Source: Haloarchaeobius salinus
Lineage (GTDB): Archaea > Halobacteriota > Halobacteria > Halobacteriales > Natrialbaceae
Length of the DNA: 64,000 nucleotides
Reading direction: 5' to 3'
Assembly: GCF_024464185.1 (NCBI RefSeq)
Contig: NZ_JANHAU010000003.1
Span: 1-64,000 of the forward strand
Position numbers and translations under genes: made by a program. Under the pieces are notes generated by a model that worked only from the letters and a program-made list of their open reading frames with translations, did no database searches and was not told the origin of the DNA. The number at the start of each line of letters is the position of its first letter. Position 1 is the stretch's first letter. Of this stretch, positions 34,524 to 42,013 are shown in pieces.

Positions 34524-36227
34524 CTAGTTGACAACCTGGCTCTCGGCGGCCGCCGACGTCTCGATCTCGCAGGGGACGTGGAGCGTGATCGCGTTGCCGG
34601 TCTCGGCCTCGCTCTCGAAGTCGATGGTGCCACCGATGGAGCGGATACCCCAGACGGCCAGCCAGAGTCCCAGACCACTCGTGTGGTCGAGGGGGGTCTC
34701 CGTGCCGGACTTGAGCACCTCGCGCTGTCGCTTCGGGATGACGGGGCCGTCGTCAGCGACGGTCACCGAGACGTACCCGTCCGTCCCCGGTGTGACGAAG
34801 ACGGTCACCACCGCGTCGTCTTCGGCCGCGCCGTTCTCGAGCAGGCTCCACAGGATCGGCTGGACGGTCCGGGGACAGTACACCGTCCCCTCCTCGGTCG
34901 TCCAGACGGCCTCGAACGAGGCGGTCGGGAACTGACTGCGGCCGCGCTCCAGAACGCGGTCGAGCATCGTCCCGAGGGGTTCGTACGCCTCCTCGTCCGC
35001 GCTCTCCAGCAGCCGCTCGATGCGACGTGCGGTGTCGCCGAGTGCGGCCACGTCGTTGGCGCGCTCCCGGATGGTCTCGACGAGCTCCAGCTCCTCGTCG
35101 TCGACGGTGGTCGAGAGCTGCTCGGCGCTGGCCGCGACGATGTTCATCTCGTTCCTGAGGTTGTGCCGGAGCACGCGGTTCAGCACGTCGAGGCGCTGTT
35201 CGTCGTGGGTCCGCTCGGTGACGTCCCGCATGGTCACCACCCGGCCGATACGGCGGTCGCTGCTGTTGGTGATGTCGGAGACCGTCACGTCGAAGTACCG
35301 GCGGCCGCGGCCAGTCTCGACCTCGACCGTGTCCTGGTCGCCGTCGCCTGCCTGCGGGTAGCCCGGGATCGCCCGCGCGGCGTCGCGGCCGAGCGCGGCG
35401 TCGGCGTCGTAGCCGAAGATGGTCGACGCGGCCGCGTTCGCGTCGACCACGCGGTTGCGTTCGTCGACGACGACGACGGGATCCTCCATCCCCTCGACGA
35501 CGACGTCCCGGGCGATGGAGTCGGGCACGGGGACCGCGTCGAACAGGTCGAGCTCGTTCAGCGCCACGTAGCTCGCGACGCCGGTCACGAGGAACGCGAT
35601 GGGGGTCGGGTCGAGCGCGACCATCGGGACGTGGAGGACGTGGACGAGGTTGCCGACCCAGGGGGCGATGACGGCGGCGAGCAGCGCGCCCGATTGGCGG
35701 CGGTGTGTCGGACTGCGGTCGAAGACGAGCGAGATGAACAGCAGCGACCCACCGAGGATGACGAGGTAGGCGTAGCCGATACCGAGGTAGAACAGCGGGC
35801 CGAACACGTGGTCGACGACGTAGGTACCGCCGCGCTCGACGAGCTGTGGGTCCTGGTAGATGAGGCCGTGGTGTTCGAACGTCGCGACGAAGCCGAAGAC
35901 GACCGCCGGGACGACGAGGAGTGCCGCCGTCGACCAGCGGGTGACGTAGCGGTCACGCCCGGTGTACTCCAGGGCGAAGCAGAACCAGAACACGGGGATG
36001 GTGAGGCTCGCGAGCCACTGGAGCTTCATGAACGGCCGGCGCGTCGCCATCGTCTGGATGGGGAGTTCGAGGGCGTAGAACGCGGCCCACCACGCGACCG
36101 CGACGAGCATCGCCGCGAGCCACGCCGCTCCTGGTTTGGGCCGCTGATTGTACGCGAGCCAGGCGACTATCGTGGCCACGACGGCGGTGATGAGGAGCCC
36201 TGACATGGGAACGAGCGAGGGGGACAT
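34524..36227 (-). CDS. Membrane sensor histidine kinase (7TM-PAS-HATPase)
   Basis: A 567-aa kinase with the same 7TM N-terminal domain type as the kinase at 31954. A PAS domain (VVVVDERNRVVDANAAAS) sits near residues 240-345; the HisKA-like helix is VLNRVLRHNLRNEMN, the haloarchaeal variant with His in RHNLRNE; the HATPase domain has VTVADDGPVIP and SGLGLWLAVWGI. Its N-box (ILWSLLENGAAEDD) is not expanded. Another in-frame ATG is at 36206. No partner response regulator is nearby. It lies between UbiA-family and sod genes, all on the same strand, with 72 nt upstream gap. Confidence 0.88.
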   Translation of the reverse strand: MSPSLVPMSGLLITAVVATIVAWLAYNQRPKPGAAWLAAMLVAVAWWAAFYALELPIQTMATRRPFMKLQWLASLTIPVFWFCFALEYTGRDRYVTRWSTAALLVVPAVVFGFVATFEHHGLIYQDPQLVERGGTYVVDHVFGPLFYLGIGYAYLVILGGSLLFISLVFDRSPTHRRQSGALLAAVIAPWVGNLVHVLHVPMVALDPTPIAFLVTGVASYVALNELDLFDAVPVPDSIARDVVVEGMEDPVVVVDERNRVVDANAAASTIFGYDADAALGRDAARAIPGYPQAGDGDQDTVEVETGRGRRYFDVTVSDITNSSDRRIGRVVTMRDVTERTHDEQRLDVLNRVLRHNLRNEMNIVAASAEQLSTTVDDEELELVETIRERANDVAALGDTARRIERLLESADEEAYEPLGTMLDRVLERGRSQFPTASFEAVWTTEEGTVYCPRTVQPILWSLLENGAAEDDAVVTVFVTPGTDGYVSVTVADDGPVIPKRQREVLKSGTETPLDHTSGLGLWLAVWGIRSIGGTIDFESEAETGNAITLHVPCEIETSAAAESQVVN

Positions 36228-36300
36228 TTCGGAGCGGACCGATGTACTTCGGGTTCGCGTCCCACGCCCTTAACTCGACTGGCAATATCGAGGGGCGATT

Positions 36301-37206
36301 TCAGACGGCGACGAGCACGCAACAGAGCATCAGGAGGTACTGGCAGTCCCGGCAGGTGCCGAGCCGACCGCGGTCGACGTCACGCCCGACCAGCGCGGTG
36401 ACCAGCAGCGAGTAGCCGACCGCGGGGACCAGCGCGAGCGCGAGGGGGACCGACAGCACGCCGGTCGTCGCCGCCCAGACGAGCAGGGCGAGGGTGACGA
36501 CGTCGAGCGCGTAGAGCACGAACTGGGTGTGCCGGATGCCGAAGACGGTCGCCATCGTGGAGACGCCCTCGGCGCGGTCGCCGGCCACGTCACGAGCGTT
36601 GAGCACCTCGCCGGCGACGACGGTCTGGAGGAAGAAGAAGGCACAGACGGTCAGGGCGGCCGGCGTCACCGGCGCGTCGGCGTACGCGACCGGGATGAAC
36701 GCGACGTAGGCGGCCCAGGAACCGGCGACGAGGACGGTGTTGACGACGAGCACGTCCTTCAGCCGGGTACCGCCGTCGACCGGGAGCCACGGCGTGCTGT
36801 ACAGGACCGCGGCGGCCGCTGGGACGAGCGTCAACAGGAACGAGTCGAGGCCCTCCAGCGCCGCGAGTCCGAGTGCGAGGACGTACGCGCCGAGCGTGCC
36901 CACGAGCAGGGCCTCGCGGTTCCGGGCGACGAAGCTGGCGCGGCCGGGGCAGTTGACCTCGTCCTCGGCGTCGACCAGCTTGTTCGAGCCGTAGACGGAG
37001 AACGTGACGAGTCCGGCGAGCAGGACCGCCGTGGTGAGCGGCAACGACAGGAGCAGCGACACCACGACGACCTTCGTCGCCGCCACGAGACCGTCGAGTA
37101 TCGACGCGTATTTCGCCGCTCCGAACGCGCGCTCGACGGCGACGGTCGGGTCGGGGAGACGGTAGGTGAACTGTTCGGGTTCGTACGGGCCGTTCGATTG
37201 ACTCAT
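36301..37206 (-). CDS. UbiA-family prenyltransferase-like membrane protein
   Basis: A 301-aa protein with eight or nine membrane helices. It has variants of both acidic motifs of UbiA prenyltransferases: NKLVDAEDEVN (N-x3-D-x2-D) near residue 75 and NARDVAGDRAEGVSTM (D-x3-D) near 203. Such enzymes attach isoprenoid chains to aromatic or lipid acceptors; in haloarchaea they make menaquinone, archaeal lipids and carotenoids. The C-terminus has CRDCQYLLMLCC, with four cysteines, which is unusual for the family. The acceptor is not clear. A CTAAAGCT box lies near 37245. Confidence 0.85.
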   Translation of the reverse strand: MSQSNGPYEPEQFTYRLPDPTVAVERAFGAAKYASILDGLVAATKVVVVSLLLSLPLTTAVLLAGLVTFSVYGSNKLVDAEDEVNCPGRASFVARNREALLVGTLGAYVLALGLAALEGLDSFLLTLVPAAAAVLYSTPWLPVDGGTRLKDVLVVNTVLVAGSWAAYVAFIPVAYADAPVTPAALTVCAFFFLQTVVAGEVLNARDVAGDRAEGVSTMATVFGIRHTQFVLYALDVVTLALLVWAATTGVLSVPLALALVPAVGYSLLVTALVGRDVDRGRLGTCRDCQYLLMLCCVLVAV

Positions 37207-37319
37207 AGACCGTACGACACAGTGTGCCGCGTGCGGAAATAGCTTTAGGAAAGTGCCAATAATGATTTCATGAAACGAAGAATTTTATCATCTACCGAAA
37301 AACTGGTCGGAACCGGAGG

Positions 37320-38741
37320 TCACTCGCCGCGTGCCGATTTGAACATGGAGAGCGCCCGTTCGCGTCGATCCCCGTGGTCGACGATGGGCCGCGTGTACTC
37401 CGGGGCACCCTGTTCGCGCAGCAGCTCGCTCGCCTCGTGCCAGCCGTGGATCAGGGACGGTTCGGCGTCGCGGAGCTCCGGCACGTACTGCGTGATGTAC
37501 GCCGCGTCGGGGTCGTACCGCTCGCCCTGGGTCATCGGGTTGAAGATTCGGAAGTACGGCTGAGCGTCGGTCCCCGTCGACGCGGCCCACTGCCAGCCGC
37601 CGTTGTCGTTCGCGGTGTCGTGGTCGACGAGGTGCTCGCGGAAGTGGGCGTACCCCTCGCGCCAGTCCACCAGCAGGTCCTTGGTGAGGAACGAGGCGAC
37701 GATCATCCGCACGCGGTTGTGCATGAACCCCTCCTCGCGGAGCTGGCGCATCCCGGCGTCGACGATGGGGTAGCCGGTCTCGCCGTCCTTCCAGGCCTGC
37801 AGCTCGTCGGGGTCGTCGCGCCACTCGATTGGGTGCTCGTACTCCTTGTAGTTCGCCGTGACGACGCCGGGGTTGAAGAAGAGGACGTGGTGGTAGAACT
37901 CCCGCCACGCGAGCTGGCTCTGGAACTCCTCGACGGACTCCCTGTCGGACTCCGTCTCGGCGAAGTCGGCGGCGACCGCTGTCTCCTCGTACACCTCCCT
38001 GACGCCGATGGTTCCCCACTTCAGGTCGGCGGAGAGCCGCGACGTGCAGGCCTCTGCGGGGTAGTCCCGGCGGTCCCCGTAGTCGTAGATGGGGCCGTCA
38101 CAGAAGGCGGTGAGTCGCTCGCGTGCGGCCTCGGTGCCCGCCGTCGGGATGTCGGCCGTCGGTACCTCGAAGCCGAGGTCGGCGAGCGTCGGCAGCGGTT
38201 CCGGGTCGGGCAGGTCGTCGGCATCGACGAGGGCCTCGGCGTCGGGGGCGTCGACGGGGTCGGTCTTCGGCCGGTCGCGCCACTTCTTCCAGAAGTAGCT
38301 GTAGACGGAGTACGGTTCACCATCGTTAGTGGTGATGGAACCGGGCTCGTGGTGGAGCGCGTCGGTGACGGACTCACGCGCCACGTCGACCTCGTCGAGT
38401 CGCTGTCGGACCGCGGCGTCGCGCTCGGTGGCGAGGCCGGAGTAACCCTCGGCCCACGTCACCGACTCGGCCCCGAGTTCCGTGGCGAGCTCGGGGACCA
38501 CCTCCCGGGGGTCGCCGTGGCGGACGAGGAGCTCGCTCCCCCGGTCGCGGTAGGCGTCTCTGAGGTGGGCCAGCGCGTCGAGCATGAACGCGACCCGGTT
38601 CGACGAGCCGTGGGCGAGCACGTCATCGTCGAAGACGAACACGGGAGCGACGGGGCCGCGGTCGTCGGCCCGGTCCGTCGCCGTCGTGAGGGCCAGGTTG
38701 TCGGCGACCCGGAGGTCGTCGCGGTGCCAGTGCAGTTGCAT
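37320..38741 (-). CDS. DNA photolyase (cryptochrome/photolyase family)
   Basis: A 473-aa photolyase. The N-terminal alpha/beta domain (MQLHWHRDDLRVADNLAL, VFVFDDDVLAHG) would hold an antenna cofactor. The C-terminal helical domain binds FAD: TSRLSADLKWGTIG, WREFYHHVLF, MRQLREEGFMHNRVRMI and DHDTANDNGGWQWAASTGTD. The Trp residues of the electron-transfer chain are seen in these segments. It most likely repairs cyclobutane pyrimidine dimers in blue light, which suits sun-exposed halophiles; a (6-4) or DASH role is less likely but not excluded. The ATG at 38741 has a CTTAAGGG box about 29 nt upstream. A perfect 10-bp palindrome, TTTCATGAAA, lies beyond its stop at 37266-37275. Confidence 0.93.
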   Translation of the reverse strand: MQLHWHRDDLRVADNLALTTATDRADDRGPVAPVFVFDDDVLAHGSSNRVAFMLDALAHLRDAYRDRGSELLVRHGDPREVVPELATELGAESVTWAEGYSGLATERDAAVRQRLDEVDVARESVTDALHHEPGSITTNDGEPYSVYSYFWKKWRDRPKTDPVDAPDAEALVDADDLPDPEPLPTLADLGFEVPTADIPTAGTEAARERLTAFCDGPIYDYGDRRDYPAEACTSRLSADLKWGTIGVREVYEETAVAADFAETESDRESVEEFQSQLAWREFYHHVLFFNPGVVTANYKEYEHPIEWRDDPDELQAWKDGETGYPIVDAGMRQLREEGFMHNRVRMIVASFLTKDLLVDWREGYAHFREHLVDHDTANDNGGWQWAASTGTDAQPYFRIFNPMTQGERYDPDAAYITQYVPELRDAEPSLIHGWHEASELLREQGAPEYTRPIVDHGDRRERALSMFKSARGE

Positions 38742-38796
38742 ACCCGTTGGAACTGGTGGTTCCACCCTTAAGCTGGTGCCAACGGGCGGCGACGGC

Positions 38797-39405
38797 CTAC
38801 ACCTTCCGGTCCGGCGGGACGACGCGGTCGGTGCCGACCCGGACGCCCGGCCGGGTCCTGATCCCAGCGCCGAAGCCGAAGACGGCGGCGAGAACTGCGA
38901 TTGCGAGTCCGTAGGCGGGTACCGTGACGCTCGCACCCGCGACGACCACGGCACCGACGATACCCCAGCCGAGGTGGTCGGCACCGACGAGGTCGGCGGC
39001 GGCCTGACAGAGCCCGACCAGCCCGATGGCCGTCCAGACCGTTCCGAGGCCGACGAGGACGAACAGCACCGGCATCGCGATGAGCGAGACGATCTGGTCC
39101 TGGCCCGCGGCGAACCAGAGGATGGCGATGCAACCGGCGTAGACGACGGCGACGACGCTCCCGATGAGGAACGAGGAGAGCATGCTCCGGCGGACACGCT
39201 CGACGGCCGTCGTCCCGTAGTCGGGGAACAGTCCGACGACCAGTATCCCGAGCAGTAGTGTCGAGGCCGAGAGTATCGCGGCCCGAACCGGAACCGAGAG
39301 CGTCCAGAACGCGTCGAGCTCCCCCGGTCCCGTCACCGATGCTGTCGCTGCCGTGCCAGCCCCCACGCTGGCGAGTGTGGCGAACGCCCCCATAGCAGCT
39401 CCCAT
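38797..39405 (-). CDS. Haloarchaeal multi-pass membrane protein, unknown function
   Basis: A 202-aa protein with about five hydrophobic segments and a short charged C-terminal tail (TRPGVRVGTDRVVPPDRKV). The N-terminal 30 residues could be a signal segment. I find no enzyme motif. I chose the ATG at 39405, with a TATACTTC-like box about 25 nt upstream; a TTG at 39420 would give five extra residues. It lies 55 nt upstream of the photolyase on the same strand, where the photolyase has its own promoter. Confidence 0.75.
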   Translation of the reverse strand: MGAAMGAFATLASVGAGTAATASVTGPGELDAFWTLSVPVRAAILSASTLLLGILVVGLFPDYGTTAVERVRRSMLSSFLIGSVVAVVYAGCIAILWFAAGQDQIVSLIAMPVLFVLVGLGTVWTAIGLVGLCQAAADLVGADHLGWGIVGAVVVAGASVTVPAYGLAIAVLAAVFGFGAGIRTRPGVRVGTDRVVPPDRKV

Positions 39406-39488
39406 GCTCCAGGTTACCAAAGAAGTATCGGTTCTATTGGCAGAGCTTCTGTCACGTTGGACAGGGTGAAGAAATCCCGTGGCCCCGG

Positions 39489-40559
39489 CTACAGCGGCTC
39501 CTCGCCGTCGATGATGCGCTGTGCGCGGTCGGCCAGCGCCGGGACCGCCTCGCGCATCTTCGGGTAGAGCGGGTCGTCGGCGTCGCCCGCGAGGTGGCGG
39601 GCGAAGAACATCTCACCGAGACCGGCGAGCTTGTACACCGCCAGCGCACGGTAGAACCGGTCGTTCGTGTACTCGATGCCGGTCGCCGCCTCGTATCGGT
39701 CGACGAGTTCCCGCCGTCTCGGGTACCCCTCGTTCTCGAGGAACGTGTCGAAGAACTCCTCGGAGACGGTGTCGGGGTCGCCCGCGTCGCGCCAGAACGA
39801 CAGCATCCAGCCGAGGTCCGTCAGCGGGTCGCCGAGCGTGCTCATCTCCCAGTCGAACACCCCGACGAGTTCGGGCTCGTCGGCGAGGTCGTACATCACG
39901 TTGTCCAGCTTGTAGTCGCCGTGGACGAGCGTGTGCGGGTGCCCCTCGGGTGCGTTCTCCTGCAGCCACTCCATCACGTCGTAGATGGCCGGCACCTCGC
40001 GCTCGTCGCTGGTCTTCGAGAACGCCCACGTGAGCTGTTCGGACCAGCGCCGGACCTGTCGCTGGGTGAACCCCTCGGGGTGGCCGAACTCGGAGAGCCC
40101 CACCGCGTCGACGTCGACGGTGTGGACGGCCGCGAGCGTGTCCACCAGCTCCTCGCCGACGCGCTGGCGGTCCGCCGGGTCGGCCAGGGGGTCGCCGTCC
40201 GCGCCGCGGAGGACGGTGCCGTCCAGGCGCTCCATCAGGTAGAAGTCGCTCCCCACGATGTCGTGGTCGTCGCAGGCGAGGACGGTCCGCGGCAGGGGCA
40301 CGTCGGTCGACTGGAGCGCGTCCACGACCGAGTACTCCCGCAACACGTCGTGGGCCTTCTCCGCCGTCTCGCCCGGCGGTGGCCGCCGGAGCACCAGCTC
40401 CTCGCCGCCCCAAGTGACGAACAGCGTCTCGTTGGAGTGGCCGGCCTGGTGGCGGCGTACCTCGAAGTCGTCGGCGTCGCCGAGGTTCGCCCGGAGGTAC
40501 GACTCTAGGGCCGCCTCGTCGACGAGTCGGTCGAAGTACTCGTCGGATGCGTCTGTCAC
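39489..40559 (-). CDS. Phosphotransferase (APH family), ACAD10/11-type
   Basis: A 356-aa protein with an aminoglycoside-phosphotransferase-like kinase fold. The Gly-rich region is RRHQAGHSNETLFVTWGG, the catalytic loop is TLVHGDYKLDNVMYD, and the metal Asp is in VGVFDWEMSTLGDPLTDLGW. This subgroup resembles the kinase domain of vertebrate ACAD10/11, thought to phosphorylate 4-hydroxyacyl-CoAs. That fits its divergent pairing with an acyl-CoA dehydrogenase. The start is GTG at 40559, with a GGTTATTCC box about 28 nt upstream. Antibiotic resistance is unlikely. Confidence 0.87.
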   Translation of the reverse strand: MTDASDEYFDRLVDEAALESYLRANLGDADDFEVRRHQAGHSNETLFVTWGGEELVLRRPPPGETAEKAHDVLREYSVVDALQSTDVPLPRTVLACDDHDIVGSDFYLMERLDGTVLRGADGDPLADPADRQRVGEELVDTLAAVHTVDVDAVGLSEFGHPEGFTQRQVRRWSEQLTWAFSKTSDEREVPAIYDVMEWLQENAPEGHPHTLVHGDYKLDNVMYDLADEPELVGVFDWEMSTLGDPLTDLGWMLSFWRDAGDPDTVSEEFFDTFLENEGYPRRRELVDRYEAATGIEYTNDRFYRALAVYKLAGLGEMFFARHLAGDADDPLYPKMREAVPALADRAQRIIDGEEPL

Positions 40560-40723
40560 GGCCGGGACGACGTGTGGGTCGTAGGAATAACCTCGGGTCA
40601 CGGCAGCTAACAATGTTAAAACGGGGTCGAAATGTCCGCTACCGCCCGCGGACGAGGAGGAACGCCGAACGAGTTCCCTGCTGTGTGGGACCGTTTTTCA
40701 CCCCGGCGTCCGAAGCAGGCGAC

Positions 40724-41938
40724 ATGGAGTACCACGACCCGGACGTCGGACGGGAGGTCGCCGAGCGCGCCCGCGAGTTCGTCGAGCAGGAGGTCATCCC
40801 CGTCGAGCGGGAGTGGCTGGGCAGCGATTCCGTCCCCGACTCGGTCGTCGACGACCTGCGCGAGACCGCCCGCGAGTACGAGGTGTACGGCCCGCAGATA
40901 CCGGCGGAGTACGGTGGACTGGGGCTGGACTTCCGTGCGATGCTCCCCGTCTTCGAGGAGGCCGGCCGGAGCCTGCTCGGCGGGCTCGCGATGCGCTGTG
41001 CCGCCCCCGACGAGGGGAACATGCACACCCTCGAGATCGTCGGCACCGACGCACAACAGGAGCGCTGGCTCGCGCCGCTCGCTGCCGGCGAGATCAACTC
41101 GGGGTTCTGCATGACCGAGCCGATGCAGGGCGGCGGCTCGGACCCGAAGATGCTCAGTACCGAGGCGCGCAAGGACGGCGACGAGTGGGTCATCGACGGC
41201 CACAAGTGGTGGACGACCGGCGGCGCAGACGCCGACGTCTTCCTCGTCATGGCCCGCACGGACCCCGACGCCCACCCCTACGAGGGTGCGAGCATCATCC
41301 TCGTGCCCCGGGAGACCGACGGCGTCGAGGTCGTCCGCGACATCCCGCACATGGGCGGCGAGCCCGTCGGCTCCAGCCACTCGGAGGTCAAATTCGACGG
41401 CGCACGCGTCCCCGTCGAGAACACGCTCGGTCCGGAGAACGCCGGTTTCGCGGTCGCCCAGCGCAGACTCGGCCCCGCGAGACTCACACACTGCATGCGA
41501 TTCGGCGGGATGGCGGACCGTGCGCTCGACATCGCGACCGCCTACGCCAGCGAGCGGGAGGCCTTCGGCGAACCCATCGCGGAGAAGCAGGCGCTCCGGT
41601 TCCGCGTCGCCCGCCAGCGCACCCGACTGCACGCCGCGCGGACGATGATCCGGCACGCGGCCGACGACATCGCGGCCGGCGAAGAGGCCCGCATCGGTGT
41701 CGCCATGGCGAAGGTGTTCACCGCGAACGTCGTCCAGGACGCCATCGACGAGTCGGTGCAGATCTGCGGCGGCAACGGCATCGGGAAGGACCTGCCGCTC
41801 GCGGACTTCTACGAGAACGTCCGCGCGTTCCGCATCATCGACGGCGCGGACGAGGTCCACCTGCGCAGCATCGCCCGCGAGGCGTTCGCCGAGCCGAAGC
41901 TGGACGAACTGGAGAACGTCACCCGGTTCGGGCAGTAG
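40724..41938 (+). CDS. Acyl-CoA dehydrogenase
   Basis: A 404-aa flavoenzyme that makes trans-2-enoyl-CoA in fatty or branched acid breakdown. Motifs: FCMTEPMQGGGSDP and HKWWTTGGADADVF (FAD binding), GPARLTHCMRFGG and QICGGNGIGKDLPL, and a C-terminal RIIDGADEVHLRSIAR. It resembles the ACAD10/11 branch, whose partner is an APH-type kinase; here that kinase is a separate, divergent gene. A GTTTTTCAC box lies 27 nt before the ATG. The stop codon (41936-41938) lies in the first unit of a 23-bp tandem repeat. The 164-bp upstream gap holds the two promoters. Confidence 0.94.
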   Translation: MEYHDPDVGREVAERAREFVEQEVIPVEREWLGSDSVPDSVVDDLRETAREYEVYGPQIPAEYGGLGLDFRAMLPVFEEAGRSLLGGLAMRCAAPDEGNMHTLEIVGTDAQQERWLAPLAAGEINSGFCMTEPMQGGGSDPKMLSTEARKDGDEWVIDGHKWWTTGGADADVFLVMARTDPDAHPYEGASIILVPRETDGVEVVRDIPHMGGEPVGSSHSEVKFDGARVPVENTLGPENAGFAVAQRRLGPARLTHCMRFGGMADRALDIATAYASEREAFGEPIAEKQALRFRVARQRTRLHAARTMIRHAADDIAAGEEARIGVAMAKVFTANVVQDAIDESVQICGGNGIGKDLPLADFYENVRAFRIIDGADEVHLRSIAREAFAEPKLDELENVTRFGQ

Positions 41939-42006
41939 AACGCCACCACCTCGGGCAGTAGAACGCCACCACCTCGGGCAGTAGAACGCCACCGCCTCGG
42001 GCAGTA
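41928..42006. repeat. 23-bp tandem repeat with repeated TAG stop
   Basis: Units beginning TCGGGCAGTAGAACGCCACC start at 41928, 41951, 41974 and 41997 (a partial copy): three full copies plus about ten bases, with one base different in the third. Each full unit has a TAG. Since 23 is not a multiple of three, successive TAGs fall in different frames. The array covers the end of the acyl-CoA dehydrogenase and reaches the convergent kinase stop at 42014. The only other DNA in the gap is about eight bases. Confidence 0.92.
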
Positions 42007-42013
42007 CCAGGGT

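Noticed and set aside
39489-40559. Aminoglycoside resistance gene
   Set aside because: The kinase fold is shared, but sequence features and the pairing with an acyl-CoA dehydrogenase match the ACAD10/11 kinase subgroup, and the ribosome of archaea is little affected by most aminoglycosides.
41928-42006. Possible CRISPR array
   Set aside because: The 23-bp units are directly joined, without unique spacers, and no cas genes are present.
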